Shown in pieces: positions 50,911 through 59,715 of a DNA stretch of 64,000 nt. Positions within the stretch are counted from its first letter, which is position 1. Each line of letters starts with the position of its first letter. A program made the translations under genes and the position numbers. Below the pieces are notes generated by a model that was given only the letters and a program-made list of their open reading frames with translations, was not told the origin of the DNA and made no database searches. The stretch covers positions 32,111-96,110 of the forward strand of contig NZ_SDIF01000020.1 of the NCBI RefSeq assembly GCF_004122735.1. The letters run 5' to 3'. The DNA is from Streptomyces sioyaensis. Lineage in GTDB: Bacteria > Actinomycetota > Actinomycetes > Streptomycetales > Streptomycetaceae.

Positions 50911-52422
50911 CTACTCCTCGAGGTCCGCACGGCGCCTCAGCGCCCAGGACGGTACGTAGCGTCCGCCGGCGTTGTGGTGATACATCGCGTCCAGCAGCTC
51001 CCACACCCACCGGGCGCCGAGCCGCTCGGCCCACTCCAGGGGGCCGCCGGGATAGTTCACGCCCAGCCGCATGGCCGTGTCGATGTCCTCGGGGGTCGCC
51101 ACTCCCCGGGCCGCCGCGTCCACGGCGAAGTCGATGATCATTGCGATCGTCCGGGCAGCGATCATGCCGGGCACGTCGTCGATCACGCTGACCTGTTTGC
51201 CGAGCGCCTGGAAGAGCCCCACGGCCTCCGCGAGGTCCGCCTCGGAGGCCTCCGCCGAGGCGGCCAGCGCGATCCGGGTCGCGGCCCGGTAGTCGAGCGA
51301 CAGATCGAAGCGGATGTACCTGCCGTCGGCCCGGTTCGTCGCGGGACGGCCGTTGGTGAGCGCCAGACAGGCGCCGCCGGGCAGCCGGATCACGCCCTCC
51401 GGCCCGGACGGCGCGCCGTCCTGGGTGATCTTGACGCCCGCTTCCTCGATCAGTTCCGGCAGCACCGCCGCCGGGCCGGGCAGCGCCGCATGCAGGGCGA
51501 CGGACGCTGGCGCCGGGCAGGGACCGGCGGTCTGCGGTGCGGGCCGGCGGGCACCCTCGGAGTAGTCGAACCAACCACGCCCCGACTTGCGGCCGTGCAG
51601 TCCGGACTCCACCAGTCGGCGCTGCGCCAGGGAGGGCGTGAACTTCGGGTCCTGGAAGAAGGCGCTCCACACGGAGTGGGTGACCGCCTCGTTCACGTCC
51701 TGCCCGATGAGGTCGGTCAGCTCGAAGGGCCCCATCTTGAAGCCGGTGCCGTCGCGCAGCACCGCGTCGATGGTGGCGGGGTCGGCGGTCCGCTCCTCGT
51801 AGGCGCGCAGGGCCTCGGCGTAGAAGGGGCGGGCGATGCGGTTGACGAGGAACCCGGGGGTATCGGCGCAGCGCACCGGCTTCTTTCCCCAGGCCGCGGC
51901 GGTGTCGTACGCGGTGGCGGCGGCCGCCTCGTCGGTGGCGAAGCCGCTGATCACCTCGACCAGGGGCAGCAGCGGCGCGGGGTTGAAGAAGTGCAGGCCC
52001 ACACAGCGTCCGGGGTGGCGCAGCCGTCCCGCGACGGCCGTCACGGACAGCGAGGAGGTGTTGGTGGCCAGCAGGCAGTCCGTCGCCACGATGTCCTCCA
52101 GGGCGGTGAACAGCTCCTGTTTGGCAGGGAGTTGCTCCAGGATCGCCTCGATGACCAGCGCCGCGTCGGCCAGCTCCGCGAGCTCCGCGGCGGGGGAGAG
52201 CCGGCCGGCGGCGGCGTCCCGGCCGGCCGCAGAGATCCGGCCCTTCTCGACGAGCCGGTCCAGCCGCCGCACGATCTCCCCGGCGGCCTGCCCGGCGCGC
52301 CCGGGGGCCGTGTCATAGAGCCGTACGCGATGGCCGGCGACCAGCGCCACCTGCGCAATGCCCTGTCCCATGGTGCCGGTACCCACCACTGCCACGGTGT
52401 TGCTGGTCCCGATTGCCGTCAT
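50911..52422 (-). CDS. paaH: 3-hydroxyacyl-CoA dehydrogenase (PaaH/PaaC-type)
   Basis: The 503-aa protein has a duplicated arrangement. NAD-binding Rossmann fold VAVVGTGTMGQGIAQVALVAGH (about 10-31), catalytic His in GLHFFNPAPLLPLVEV (about 140-155) and Glu region, a first C-terminal domain (VNRIARPFYAEALRAYEE…FKMGPFELTDLIG) and a second C-terminal domain (about 400-500, GVNYPGGPLEWAERLG). Long two-domain forms of this kind are the PaaH type that oxidises 3-hydroxyadipyl-CoA in phenylacetate breakdown. It is divergent from paaN. Confidence 0.88.
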   Translation of the reverse strand: MTAIGTSNTVAVVGTGTMGQGIAQVALVAGHRVRLYDTAPGRAGQAAGEIVRRLDRLVEKGRISAAGRDAAAGRLSPAAELAELADAALVIEAILEQLPAKQELFTALEDIVATDCLLATNTSSLSVTAVAGRLRHPGRCVGLHFFNPAPLLPLVEVISGFATDEAAAATAYDTAAAWGKKPVRCADTPGFLVNRIARPFYAEALRAYEERTADPATIDAVLRDGTGFKMGPFELTDLIGQDVNEAVTHSVWSAFFQDPKFTPSLAQRRLVESGLHGRKSGRGWFDYSEGARRPAPQTAGPCPAPASVALHAALPGPAAVLPELIEEAGVKITQDGAPSGPEGVIRLPGGACLALTNGRPATNRADGRYIRFDLSLDYRAATRIALAASAEASEADLAEAVGLFQALGKQVSVIDDVPGMIAARTIAMIIDFAVDAAARGVATPEDIDTAMRLGVNYPGGPLEWAERLGARWVWELLDAMYHHNAGGRYVPSWALRRRADLEE

Positions 52423-52479
52423 GCCAGCTGATCCTCCCCGACCGACTTTTCCACAGGCGGGCCGGGCCCTCTTGCCCCG

Positions 52480-52493
52480 ACCGATCGTTCGGT
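52480..52493. promoter_or_regulatory. PaaR-like operator in the paaH/paaN divergent promoter
   Basis: ACCGA-TCGT-TCGGT within a 16-bp sequence (GACCGATCGTTCGGTT) that is the exact reverse complement of the one before paaA. It is 58 bp from the paaH start and 77 bp from paaN. Confidence 0.7.
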
Positions 52494-52569
52494 TACTCTA
52501 ACTCCGTTGCCCTGTGCGCACCCAGCCCCTGTCCACTCTCCGCCCGGCTCGACGAGGAGTTGGTCTTCG

Positions 52570-54252
52570 ATGGCCGCCGAAATGACCGCAGCGCAGTTGA
52601 TCGAGAAGCACCGCCCGACCCTCGACCGGACGCTGGAGGCGATCAGCACCCGCGCGTACTGGTCCCCGCACCCCGAGCACCCGAAGGCGTACGGCGAGAC
52701 CGCCGCACCTGACGGGCTGGCCGCCTTCGAGGCACTGCGCGGCAAGCGGTTCGAGCTCGACCAGCCCGGCACCGACGACTGGACGGGCGGGGAGGTCTCC
52801 CCGTACGGGCCGGAGTTGGGCATCACCTATCCGCATCCGGATGCGGAGGTCCTGCTGCCGGCCATGCGCGCCGCGCTCCCCGTCTGGCGGGACGCCGGAC
52901 CCGAGGCGCGCGCGGCGGTGTGCCTGGAGATCCTGGCCCGGATCAGCGCGCGCACCCATGAGTTCGCCCAGGCCGTGATGCACACCAGCGGGCAGGCCTT
53001 CATGATGGCGTTCCAGGCGGGCGGGCCGCATGCCCAGGACCGCGGCCTGGAGGCGGTGGCGTACGCATACGCCGAGCAGGTCCGCACCCCGCAGCAGGCT
53101 CCGTGGTCCAAGCCGCAGGGCAAGCGCGATCCGCTGGAGCTGAGCAAGAGCTTCACGCCCGTGCCGCGCGGCGTCGCCCTGGTGATCGGCTGCAACACCT
53201 TCCCGACGTGGAACGGCTATCCGGGCCTGTTCGCCTCCCTGGCGACCGGCAACCCGGTGCTGGTCAAGCCGCATCCGCGGGCCGTGCTGCCGCTGGCGCT
53301 GACCGTCAAGGTGGCCCGCGAGGTGCTCGAAGACGCCGGCTTCCCCGCCGATCTGGTGTGCCTGGCCGTGGACAAGCCGGGGGAGGGCCTGGCCAAGACC
53401 CTGGCCGTCCGCCCCGAGGTCCGCATCATCGACTACACCGGTTCGACCGCCTTCGGCGAGTGGCTGGAGACGCATGCCCGGCAGGCGCAGGTCTTCACGG
53501 AGAAGGCCGGCGTCAACACCGTCGTCATCGACTCCACCGACGACTACAAGGGCATGCTCGGCAACCTCGCCTTCTCGCTGTCGCTCTACAGCGGCCAGAT
53601 GTGCACCACCCCGCAGAATCTGCTGATCCCGCGCGAGGGCATCACCACGGACGCCGGGCCGAAGTCGTACGACGAGGTCGTCAACGATCTCGCGGCCGCG
53701 GTGAGCGGGCTGCTGGGTGATGATGCGCGGGCCAACGCCCTGCTGGGCGCCCTCGTCAATCCGCAGGTCAAGGAGCGGATCGATGCGGCGGCCGGGATCG
53801 GGGAGGTGGCGCTGGCCTCCCGCGAGGTGGCCAACCCCGAATTCCCCGGGGCCACGGTCCGCACCCCGGTGATCGTCAAGCTGGACGGGGCCAAGCCGGA
53901 TGCCGAGGCGGCCTATCTGTCGGAGTGCTTCGGCCCGGTGTCCTTCGCGGTGGCCGTCGATTCCGCGGCCGACGCGGTGGATCTGCTGCGGCGCACGGTC
54001 CGCGACAAGGGCGCCATGACGGTCGGCGCGTACACCACCTCCGCCGAGGTCGAGCAGCTGGTGGAGGAGGCCTGTCTGGAGGAGTGCGCCCAGCTGTCGC
54101 TGAATCTGACCGGCGGGGTGTACGTGAACCAGACCGCGGCGTTCTCGGACTTCCACGGCTCGGGCGGCAACCCGGCGGCCAATGCGGTGCTGTGCGACGG
54201 CGCCTTCGTGGCAAACCGCTTCCGGACGGTGGAGGTGCGGCGACAGGCATGA
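52570..54252 (+). CDS. paaN: Phenylacetic acid degradation protein PaaN (aldehyde dehydrogenase family)
   Basis: From ATG 52570 (ACGAGGAG upstream) the 560-aa product is an aldehyde-dehydrogenase-fold protein: LVIGCNTFPTWNGYPGLFASLATGNPVLVKPHP (cofactor region), IDYTGSTAFGEWLE, Glu in VFTEKAGVNTVVID and catalytic Cys in LYSGQMCTTPQNLLIP. There is no MaoC hydratase domain, unlike PaaZ. In the PAA pathway it would act on the ring-opened semialdehyde intermediate, with a separate hydratase encoded elsewhere. Convergent with the SpoU/TrmH-type gene. Confidence 0.9.
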   Translation: MAAEMTAAQLIEKHRPTLDRTLEAISTRAYWSPHPEHPKAYGETAAPDGLAAFEALRGKRFELDQPGTDDWTGGEVSPYGPELGITYPHPDAEVLLPAMRAALPVWRDAGPEARAAVCLEILARISARTHEFAQAVMHTSGQAFMMAFQAGGPHAQDRGLEAVAYAYAEQVRTPQQAPWSKPQGKRDPLELSKSFTPVPRGVALVIGCNTFPTWNGYPGLFASLATGNPVLVKPHPRAVLPLALTVKVAREVLEDAGFPADLVCLAVDKPGEGLAKTLAVRPEVRIIDYTGSTAFGEWLETHARQAQVFTEKAGVNTVVIDSTDDYKGMLGNLAFSLSLYSGQMCTTPQNLLIPREGITTDAGPKSYDEVVNDLAAAVSGLLGDDARANALLGALVNPQVKERIDAAAGIGEVALASREVANPEFPGATVRTPVIVKLDGAKPDAEAAYLSECFGPVSFAVAVDSAADAVDLLRRTVRDKGAMTVGAYTTSAEVEQLVEEACLEECAQLSLNLTGGVYVNQTAAFSDFHGSGGNPAANAVLCDGAFVANRFRTVEVRRQA

Positions 54253-54309
54253 CGGCACCCGGGGCCGGACGGGGGCCCGGAGCGTTCTCCCGGGCCTCTC
54301 ACCGCTCGG

Positions 54310-54984
54310 TCAGCGGGCCGGTGGCCCCTCGATCCGCGCATGGCGGCCGATCCAGGCATGCATCGCGATGGCGGCCGCGGCTCCCGCGTTGATCGAGCGG
54401 GTCGAGCCGAACTGCGCGATCGAGCAGACCAGCGAGGCGTGCCGGCGCGCCTCCTCGGTCAGTCCCGGTCCCTCCTGGCCGAACAGCAGCACACAACGCC
54501 GCGGCAGCTCGGTCGTCTCCAGCGGCACGGAGCCGGGGAGATTGTCGATTCCGATGATCGGCAGCTCCTCGGCCGCCGCCCAGGCGGTGAGATCCGCGGT
54601 GTCCGGGTGGTGGCGGACGTGCTGGTAGCGGTCGGTCACCATCGCGCCGCGGCGGTTCCAGCGGCGCTGCCCGACGATATGGATCTCCTTGGCCAGGAAC
54701 GCGTTCGCGGTCCGTACCACCGAGCCGATGTTGAAGTCGTGGCCCCAGTTCTCGACGGCCACATGGAAGTCATGGCGGCGGGTGTCGAGATCGGCGACGA
54801 TCGCCTCCCGCGTCCAGTAGCGGTACTCGTCGACGACGTTGCGGCGGTCGCCGTGCGCGAGCAGCTCGGGGTCGAGCCGGTCGTCCTGCGGCCAGGGCTC
54901 CGGGTGCGGTCCGACGCCGATCTGGGTCCCGTACCCCTCGTCGTACTGGAGGGGCTCGGCGGGGGCGGTTTTCTCGCTGCTCAC
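54310..54984 (-). CDS. SpoU/TrmH-family RNA methyltransferase
   Basis: The 224-aa protein has the SPOUT motifs: motif 1 NIGSVVRTANAFLAKEI (about 85-101), motif 2 LLFGQEGPGLTEEA (about 175-188) and motif 3 SINAGAAAAIAMHAW (about 205-219). It methylates tRNA or rRNA 2'-O-ribose using SAM; the position is unknown. Its ATG overlaps the HTTM gene's stop, forming the end of a three-gene operon. Confidence 0.9.
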   Translation of the reverse strand: MSSEKTAPAEPLQYDEGYGTQIGVGPHPEPWPQDDRLDPELLAHGDRRNVVDEYRYWTREAIVADLDTRRHDFHVAVENWGHDFNIGSVVRTANAFLAKEIHIVGQRRWNRRGAMVTDRYQHVRHHPDTADLTAWAAAEELPIIGIDNLPGSVPLETTELPRRCVLLFGQEGPGLTEEARRHASLVCSIAQFGSTRSINAGAAAAIAMHAWIGRHARIEGPPAR

Positions 54985-56387
54985 CCCACGAGCGTATGGC
55001 CACCGCCGCCGTGCTCCGTACGGGCCGGCGGCTCACCGTCCCCGGTTCCGGGGGCCGGCCCGAGCTTCCGGCCGCGTGGGAACAGCCGTTCCCGCAGGCC
55101 GGAGACGCGCGCGGAGAGCCAGGTAAGGAAATTCGTCGGCAGGAAGACCGCGTCCGCCGTGATCATCGCGAGCGAGAAGAACGGGAGTCCGAGCAGGACC
55201 GCGATCGAGAGGTGCTCGCAGATCATCACGACCAGCAGCACATTCTTCAGCCGGCGGTTGAAGACCGTGAACGGGAACGCGACCTGCACCATCACCGTGC
55301 CGTAGGTGATCAGCATGATCATCACGCCGTTGCTGCCGAGCAGCTCGGACAGCCCCGGCCAGGGGGAGAAGTAGTCCAGGTGCATCGGGTAGTAGACCGC
55401 GGTGCCGTCCTGCCAGCGGTTTCCCTGGATCTTGTACCAGCCGGCGGTGGCGTAGATCAGGCACACCTCGACCATGATCACCAGCAGTGCGCCGTTGTGG
55501 GCGAGCTTGGCGAGGGTGTCCAGCACGATCCGCGGCTCGCCGGGCGCGTACCGCTGCACCGCCCACCACAGGCCATGGGTCAGCCACAGCCCCCACAACA
55601 CCAGGCTCCAGCCGATGTGCGGGAACGGGCCGTTCCCGAACCAGGTGAGGCCGTAGCCGCCGTTCAGCTGGGCGACGGCCAGAGCGAGGCCGAGTACGGC
55701 CCACAGGACGACTCCGGGCAGGTCACGGGCAGGGGCGCCGGCGGCTGCGTCCGTGCCGGAGGCCGGTGCACCGGCCGCGGCCCTCTTGGCGCGACGTGCA
55801 TCCAGCGACCAGACCTGCCCGCACCGGGTCAGCACGAGATACATCGACATCAGGTGGATGACGTTGTCGCCGCCGTCCCCTATGAAGATGCTGCGGTTCT
55901 GCAGCGAGAGCACGCCCACCATGAAGAGCACCGACATGGTGCGGGTCCGCCAGCCGAGCATCAGCAGCGCGGCGGACACGACGGCCAGGAGGTAGACACA
56001 CTCGAACCAGCCGCGGCTGTCGGACCACGGCAGCACCGAGAAGGCGTGGTTGCCGGCCAGGAGCCGGCGCGCCATGTCCAGGTTCCAGGGGCTGTCGGGC
56101 CCGTAGAGCACCGCGCGGTGCGGCCACTCGCGCAGCAGGAACAGCAGCCAGGTCGCCGAGAAGCCGATCCGGATCACGGCGGTCTGGTACGGGGCCAGTG
56201 CCCGTGCGGTGACGCGCCCGAAGCCGCGGCCGATGGCGCGCTCGATGCGGGTCTCCTCGTAGGGGGAGGCTTCCTGGGACGTCTGTGGTGCCTGTGCTTG
56301 CTGAGGCACGTCGGTCGGCTCCGTGGGGTGCGGGGGCTGCCGGTCGTCCGGCGTCTGCTGAGGCTGCTGGGGCGTCGGTGACGTCAC
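54981..56387 (-). CDS. HTTM-domain membrane protein (vitamin K carboxylase-related)
   Basis: The GTG at 56387 overlaps the DUF5819 stop (GTGA). The 468-aa protein has a Gln/Pro-rich start (TPQQPQQTPDDRQ) and about seven to eight transmembrane helices of the horizontally transferred transmembrane (HTTM) family, with RIGFSATWLLFLLREWPHRAVLYGPDSPW and GDGGDNVIHLMSMYLVLTRCG. The C-terminus is basic. HTTM proteins relate to gamma-glutamyl carboxylase, but bacterial functions are largely unknown. DUF5819-HTTM pairs recur in Streptomyces. Confidence 0.85.
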   Translation of the reverse strand: MTSPTPQQPQQTPDDRQPPHPTEPTDVPQQAQAPQTSQEASPYEETRIERAIGRGFGRVTARALAPYQTAVIRIGFSATWLLFLLREWPHRAVLYGPDSPWNLDMARRLLAGNHAFSVLPWSDSRGWFECVYLLAVVSAALLMLGWRTRTMSVLFMVGVLSLQNRSIFIGDGGDNVIHLMSMYLVLTRCGQVWSLDARRAKRAAAGAPASGTDAAAGAPARDLPGVVLWAVLGLALAVAQLNGGYGLTWFGNGPFPHIGWSLVLWGLWLTHGLWWAVQRYAPGEPRIVLDTLAKLAHNGALLVIMVEVCLIYATAGWYKIQGNRWQDGTAVYYPMHLDYFSPWPGLSELLGSNGVMIMLITYGTVMVQVAFPFTVFNRRLKNVLLVVMICEHLSIAVLLGLPFFSLAMITADAVFLPTNFLTWLSARVSGLRERLFPRGRKLGPAPGTGDGEPPARTEHGGGGHTLVG

Positions 56388-57079
56388 TGGTGGTTCGCCC
56401 CCTCGGGCAGGTCGTCTGCGGTGACCTGCCACCAGGGCAGCACGCGGTACACGGGCTTGTCGCTGATCTTCTCGGAGCTCCACGGCGGCGGGGTGACCGC
56501 GGTCGTCTGCGAGCGGACCTGGATCTGCTCGACACGGCCGCCGCCCCTGGTCCACTCACCTTCCATCCGCAGCAGCACCAGCCGCCGGATGTAGCGCTCG
56601 GACAGCTCACCACGGGGGCCGACCGGGCGGTTCTGCGCGTTGTGGCTGCTGCTGAAGAGTTCCCAGGCGCGGCGCAGCTGGTTCTGCTGGGTGTGGCTGG
56701 GCAGCGGGTTGTGGAGAATGGCGCGGCCGTCGCGGGCGGTCAGATCGGTCCAGCCGGTGGTCCGCACGGCGCCGTCCTCGGTGCGCAGCTGCCCGCGGAC
56801 CTGGACCGCGATGTTCTGCTGGAGGGGATTGGGCGCGAACAGCTTCCAGTTCTGTTCGTACTCGGGATACACATAGTCGCTGATCAGCGCGCCCTGCTGT
56901 CGGCTGAGCGTGTTCGACGGCGCGACGTGCAAAAACATCATGGCGAGATGAATCGCGACAACGACCGCCAGGGCACACGCCGCCACACCGATGACGATCC
57001 GCGAGGGCAGCGAGAGCGCAGCCAATGGCCGCGATTCGTCCCCGTATGACTGCATTCCCGCCCCGTTCCCAGAATCCAT
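56384..57079 (-). CDS. DUF5819 family membrane-anchored protein
   Basis: GGAG lies 8 nt before the ATG. The 231-aa protein has one N-terminal transmembrane helix (about 28-50, IVIGVAACALAVVVAIHLAMMFL) and a soluble domain containing NWKLFAPNPLQQNIAVQVRGQLR, the DUF5819 signature, followed by WTDLTARDG. It is translationally coupled to the HTTM protein and likely forms a membrane complex with it (inference). Divergent from the paaA operon. Confidence 0.82.
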   Translation of the reverse strand: MDSGNGAGMQSYGDESRPLAALSLPSRIVIGVAACALAVVVAIHLAMMFLHVAPSNTLSRQQGALISDYVYPEYEQNWKLFAPNPLQQNIAVQVRGQLRTEDGAVRTTGWTDLTARDGRAILHNPLPSHTQQNQLRRAWELFSSSHNAQNRPVGPRGELSERYIRRLVLLRMEGEWTRGGGRVEQIQVRSQTTAVTPPPWSSEKISDKPVYRVLPWWQVTADDLPEGANHQ

Positions 57080-57140
57080 GCGGCCAACTCCGCTCCGGAA
57101 CGGTACCTACGCGGCCACGCCGGGCACACCCTCACCCGCG

Positions 57141-57149
57141 TTATCCACA
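57141..57149. promoter_or_regulatory. DnaA-box-like TTATCCACA before paaA
   Basis: Exact match to the classical 9-mer DnaA box, followed by a CTTGACAC -35-like sequence. Single site; could be chance. Confidence 0.3.
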
Positions 57150-57184
57150 GGCTTGACACCCGAGAGCCGCCCACTCACCATTGA

Positions 57185-57198
57185 ACCGAACGATCGGT
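57185..57198. promoter_or_regulatory. PaaR-like operator in the paaA promoter
   Basis: ACCGA-ACGA-TCGGT, 28 bp before the paaA ATG. With its flanks it is a 16-bp exact reverse complement of the site at 52479-52494. Confidence 0.7.
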
Positions 57199-57225
57199 CG
57201 GTCGGGAGCAGCGAGGGGGCACCAC

Positions 57226-58176
57226 ATGACGACGATCGCGCCGGAAGAGACGGCTCGCGAGGCCGTATTCGACGCCACCGTGGCCGCGGACGAGCGCATC
57301 GAGCCGCGGGACTGGATGCCGGACGCCTACCGCTCGACTCTCGTGCGGCAGATAGCGCAGCACGCCCACTCCGAGATCATCGGCATGCAGCCCGAGGCCA
57401 ACTGGATCACCCGCGCGCCGTCCCTGCGCCGCAAGGCGATCCTGATGGCCAAGGTGCAGGACGAGGCCGGCCACGGCCTGTATCTCTACAGCGCAGCGGA
57501 GACCCTGGGCACCAGCCGCGACGAGCTGCTCGACAAGCTGCACTCCGGCCGCCAGAAGTACTCCTCGATCTTCAACTACCCGACCCTGACCTGGGCCGAC
57601 GTCGGAGCCATCGGCTGGCTCGTGGACGGCGCGGCGATCACCAACCAGGTCCCCCTGTGCCGCTGCTCGTACGGCCCCTACGCCCGCGCGATGGTCCGCG
57701 TCTGCAAGGAGGAGTCCTTCCACCAGCGCCAGGGCTACGAACTCCTGCTGACCCTCAGCCGCGGCACCGACGCCCAGCACGCCATGGCGCAGGACGCGGT
57801 GAACCGCTGGTGGTGGCCGTCGCTGATGATGTTCGGTCCGCCCGACGACGAGTCGGCGCACTCCGCGCAGTCCATGGCCTGGAAGATCAAACGGCACTCC
57901 AACGACGAGCTGCGCCAACGCTTCGTGGACATCTGTGTCCCCCAGGCAGAGGCCCTCGGGCTCACCCTCCCCGACCCTGACCTGACGTGGAACGACGAGC
58001 GCGGCCACTGGGAATTCGGCGCGATCGACTGGGCCGAATTCCGCGAGGTCCTCAAGGGCAACGGCCCCTGCAACGAACAGCGGATCAGCCGCCGGCGGCA
58101 GGCGCACGAGGAAGGCGCCTGGGTGCGCGAGGCAGCCGCCGCACACGCGGCCAAGCACGGGAAGGCCAGCCGATGA
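57226..58176 (+). CDS. paaA: Phenylacetyl-CoA 1,2-epoxidase subunit PaaA
   Basis: GCGAGGGGGC precedes the ATG. The 316-aa protein is the catalytic di-iron ferritin-like subunit. Carboxylate/His ligands appear in [13 protein letters not shown] (about 47-59), [20 protein letters not shown] (ExxH, about 73-92), [15 protein letters not shown] (ExxH, about 162-176) and later. PaaABCDE converts phenylacetyl-CoA to its ring-1,2-epoxide with O2 and NADPH. First gene of paaABCDE. Confidence 0.95.
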   Translation: MTTIAPEETAREAVFDATVAADERIEPRDWMPDAYRSTLVRQIAQHAHSEIIGMQPEANWITRAPSLRRKAILMAKVQDEAGHGLYLYSAAETLGTSRDELLDKLHSGRQKYSSIFNYPTLTWADVGAIGWLVDGAAITNQVPLCRCSYGPYARAMVRVCKEESFHQRQGYELLLTLSRGTDAQHAMAQDAVNRWWWPSLMMFGPPDDESAHSAQSMAWKIKRHSNDELRQRFVDICVPQAEALGLTLPDPDLTWNDERGHWEFGAIDWAEFREVLKGNGPCNEQRISRRRQAHEEGAWVREAAAAHAAKHGKASR

Positions 58177-58511
58177 CCACACCACGCCCCGCCGAGACCC
58201 CCACGGCCGCCGCGGACACCGCCCCCCGGCCCGGCGACTGGCCCCTGTGGGAAGTCTTCGTACGCAGCCGCCGCGGCCTCTCGCACACCCACGCCGGAAG
58301 CCTGCATGCGCCGGACGCCGAGATGGCGCTGCGCAACGCCCGGGACCTGTACACCCGCCGCTCGGAAGGCGTCTCCCTCTGGGTGGTGCCCTCCGCGCAG
58401 ATCACCGCCTCCTCGCCCGACGAGAAGGACGCCTTCTTCGAGCCGGCCGGCGACAAGCCCTACCGCCACCCGACCTTCTACGAGATCCCGGACGGGGTGC
58501 ATCACCTGTGA
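58173..58511 (+). CDS. paaB: Phenylacetyl-CoA epoxidase subunit PaaB
   Basis: The ATG overlaps paaA (ATGA). The 112-aa product holds the PaaB core ([38 protein letters not shown]) with an Ala/Pro/Thr N-terminal extension of about 22 residues. It bridges PaaAC heterodimers in the epoxidase complex. Confidence 0.93.
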   Translation: MTTPRPAETPTAAADTAPRPGDWPLWEVFVRSRRGLSHTHAGSLHAPDAEMALRNARDLYTRRSEGVSLWVVPSAQITASSPDEKDAFFEPAGDKPYRHPTFYEIPDGVHHL

Positions 58512-59224
58512 ACATCACCGCCACCCCGGCCCTGCCCCTCGGGGACGACGCCCTGATCCTCTCCCACCGCCTGGGCGAGTGGGCCGGCCACGCCCCGGTC
58601 CTGGAGGAGGAGGTCGCGCTGGCCAATATCGCGCTGGATCTGCTCGGCCAGGCCCGCATACTGCTCTCCCTGGCCGGCGACGAGGACGAGCTGGCCTATC
58701 TGCGCGAGGAGCGGCAGTTCCGCAACCTCCAGCTCGTCGAGCAGCCCAACGGCGACTTCGCCCACACCATCGCCCGCCAGCTCTACTTCTCCACCTACCA
58801 GGAGCTGCTCTTCAACCATCTCGCCGCCACGGACAGCGAGTTGGCGCCACTGGCCGGAAAGGCCGTCAAGGAGGTCGCCTACCACCGCGACCACGCCCAC
58901 CAGTGGACACTGCGCCTGGGCGACGGCACCGACGAGAGCCGTACCCGGATGCAACGCGCGGTGGACGCCCTCTGGCGCTACACCGGCGAACTGTTCGAGC
59001 CGGTGGAGGGCCTGGAGACGGTGCCCTGGGCGGCCCTGCACGACAGCTGGGCCGCACGCATCACCAGCACCCTGGAGCAAGCGACCCTCACGGTCCCGGA
59101 AGGCCCCCGGCACGGCGCCTGGACGGCCGGCGCGGGCCGCCAGGGCCTGCACACCGAACCGTTCGGACGGATGCTCGCCGAGATGCAGCACCTCCACCGC
59201 AGCCACCCGGGGGCGACATGGTGA
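58508..59224 (+). CDS. paaC: Phenylacetyl-CoA epoxidase structural subunit PaaC
   Basis: The GTG overlaps paaB's stop (GTGA). The 238-aa protein is a ferritin-like helical subunit (LILSHRLGEWAGHAPVLEEEVALANIALDLLGQARILLSLAG…) that supports PaaA and lacks its complete metal site. It matches the normal family length. Confidence 0.93.
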   Translation: MNITATPALPLGDDALILSHRLGEWAGHAPVLEEEVALANIALDLLGQARILLSLAGDEDELAYLREERQFRNLQLVEQPNGDFAHTIARQLYFSTYQELLFNHLAATDSELAPLAGKAVKEVAYHRDHAHQWTLRLGDGTDESRTRMQRAVDALWRYTGELFEPVEGLETVPWAALHDSWAARITSTLEQATLTVPEGPRHGAWTAGAGRQGLHTEPFGRMLAEMQHLHRSHPGATW

Positions 59225-59715
59225 CCACCACGGCCCTCGAAGCGGAACTGCTGGCACTGGCCGGCTCCGTTCCCGACCCCGAGCTGCCCGTGCTCACCCT
59301 CGCCGAACTGGGCGTCCTGCGCGGTGTGCAGCTGACGGCGCCGGGCCGGGTCGAGGTGCTGCTCACCCCCACGTACACCGGCTGCCCCGCCATCGAGGCG
59401 ATGTCGGCCGACATAGAGCGGGTGCTGCACGACCACGGCATCCCCGAGGTCGAGGTCCGCACGGTCCTCAGCCCTCCGTGGACCACGGACGCGATCACCG
59501 CCGAGGGCCGCCGCAAGCTCGCCGAATTCGGCATCGCACCCCCACGCCCCACCGGACCGGCCGGCGGACCGGTCGCCGTCGACCTCACCCTCCGCTGCCC
59601 GCACTGCGGATCGACCGACACCACCCTGCTGAGCCGGTTCTCCTCCACTGCGTGCAAGGCACTGCGCCGCTGTGAGTCCTGTCGCGAACCCTTCGACCAC
59701 TTCAAGGAGTTGTGA
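59218..59715 (+). CDS. paaD: PaaD, MIP18/DUF59-type assembly factor with zinc ribbon
   Basis: Overlaps paaC by 7 nt. The 165-aa protein has the DUF59 domain (about 8-100; VPDPELPVLTLAELGVLRGV…TPTYTGCPAIEAM with the conserved Cys) and a C-terminal zinc ribbon (CPHC…CESC, about 130-155). PaaD is thought to help Fe-S or di-iron maturation of the epoxidase. Confidence 0.93.
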   Translation: MVTTTALEAELLALAGSVPDPELPVLTLAELGVLRGVQLTAPGRVEVLLTPTYTGCPAIEAMSADIERVLHDHGIPEVEVRTVLSPPWTTDAITAEGRRKLAEFGIAPPRPTGPAGGPVAVDLTLRCPHCGSTDTTLLSRFSSTACKALRRCESCREPFDHFKEL

